Source: JBJGXI01 sp045635475
GTDB taxonomy: Bacteria > Bacillota > Bacilli > Bacillales > Amphibacillaceae
Direction: 5' to 3'
DNA: 40,312 nt
Assembly: GCF_045635475.1 (NCBI RefSeq)
Contig: NZ_JBJGXI010000051.1
Span: forward strand, 1 to 40,312
Positions 40,266-40,312 of the stretch are shown here, piece by piece. Made by a program: the position numbers and the translations under genes. Numbering within the stretch: position 1 is the stretch's first letter; each line of letters starts with the position of its first letter. The notes below the pieces were generated by a model, which ran no database searches, was not told the origin of the DNA, and saw only the letters and a program-made list of their open reading frames with translations.

Positions 40266-40312
40266 CTTCAGATTTGAAGTAAAATGCGTCGTAGTAGTGA
40301 TTGCTAATCCGG
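40266..40312. repeat. Left end of another family A GC-rich repeat, cut by the window
   Basis: From GAAGTAAAATGCGTCGTAGT onward, 37 bases match 14536-14572 with one difference. The copy continues beyond the window. Confidence 0.8.

Noticed and set aside
1..40312. CRISPR array, prophage, transposase, toxin-antitoxin or defence genes
   Set aside because: No regularly spaced direct repeats and no protein of these classes among the genes; the repeats are dispersed, of different sizes, and self-complementary.

Overview
The window looks like chromosomal DNA of a low-GC, endospore-forming member of the Bacillaceae, probably a halotolerant genus such as Oceanobacillus, Virgibacillus or Gracilibacillus. 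This is inferred from protein similarity to Bacillus subtilis, the sporulation genes and the repeat types; the genus is not proven. Most of it is the conserved origin-proximal block, read here backwards. From right to left the minus strand carries tadA, the SRP RNA gene, dnaX-ebfC-recR-yaaL-bofA, csfB, a lysine/arginine-type decarboxylase gene, tmk-darA-holB-ricT-yabA, trmN6-yazA-rsmI, metS, tatD, yabE, rnmV-ksgA-yabG, veg, sspF, ispE-purR, spoVG, glmU-prs, ctc, pth-fin-mfd and spoVT. abrB stands alone on the plus strand.

Left edge (1-3.2 kb): the B. subtilis order ends at spoVT. Beyond it lie glcT and the glucose PTS gene ptsG, with an intact GlcT-responsive RAT/terminator switch between them. 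Right edge (36.5-40.2 kb): three plus-strand genes encode an isochorismatase-family hydrolase, a LysM/GH18 spore-cortex hydrolase (SleL/YaaH) and an LCP-family wall-polymer ligase.

Regulation is unusually readable. Near-consensus sites can be seen for SigA (veg twice, yabE, abrB, scr), SigB (ctc), SigF (fin, csfB), SigG (spoVT), SigH (spoVG) and possibly SigK (yabG). Four Spo0A boxes surround the abrB promoter. Together they outline Spo0A repressing abrB, AbrB control of spoVG, and then successive forespore and mother-cell steps. Many genes have their own rho-independent terminator.

The non-coding surprise is a set of interspersed repeats with no transposase in the window: (i) small AT-rich palindromic elements of 45-115 bp whose ends match AGTCAATTTCATAAT; (ii) GC-rich mosaic palindromic repeats of about 400 bp; (iii) a second GC-rich family of about 190-310 bp with a GTCGACGTTGGAC core. 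They fill nearly every gap longer than 300 bp. One small element sits in the ptsG leader, one forms the stop codon of the isochorismatase gene, and two bracket a GC-rich repeat before the LCP gene. Against B. subtilis, yabJ, yaaR and xpaC-yaaN are missing, and no rRNA operon lies between csfB and bofA. I saw no CRISPR array, prophage, transposase, defence system or clearly new multi-gene system; the repeat families are the best candidates for undescribed biology.
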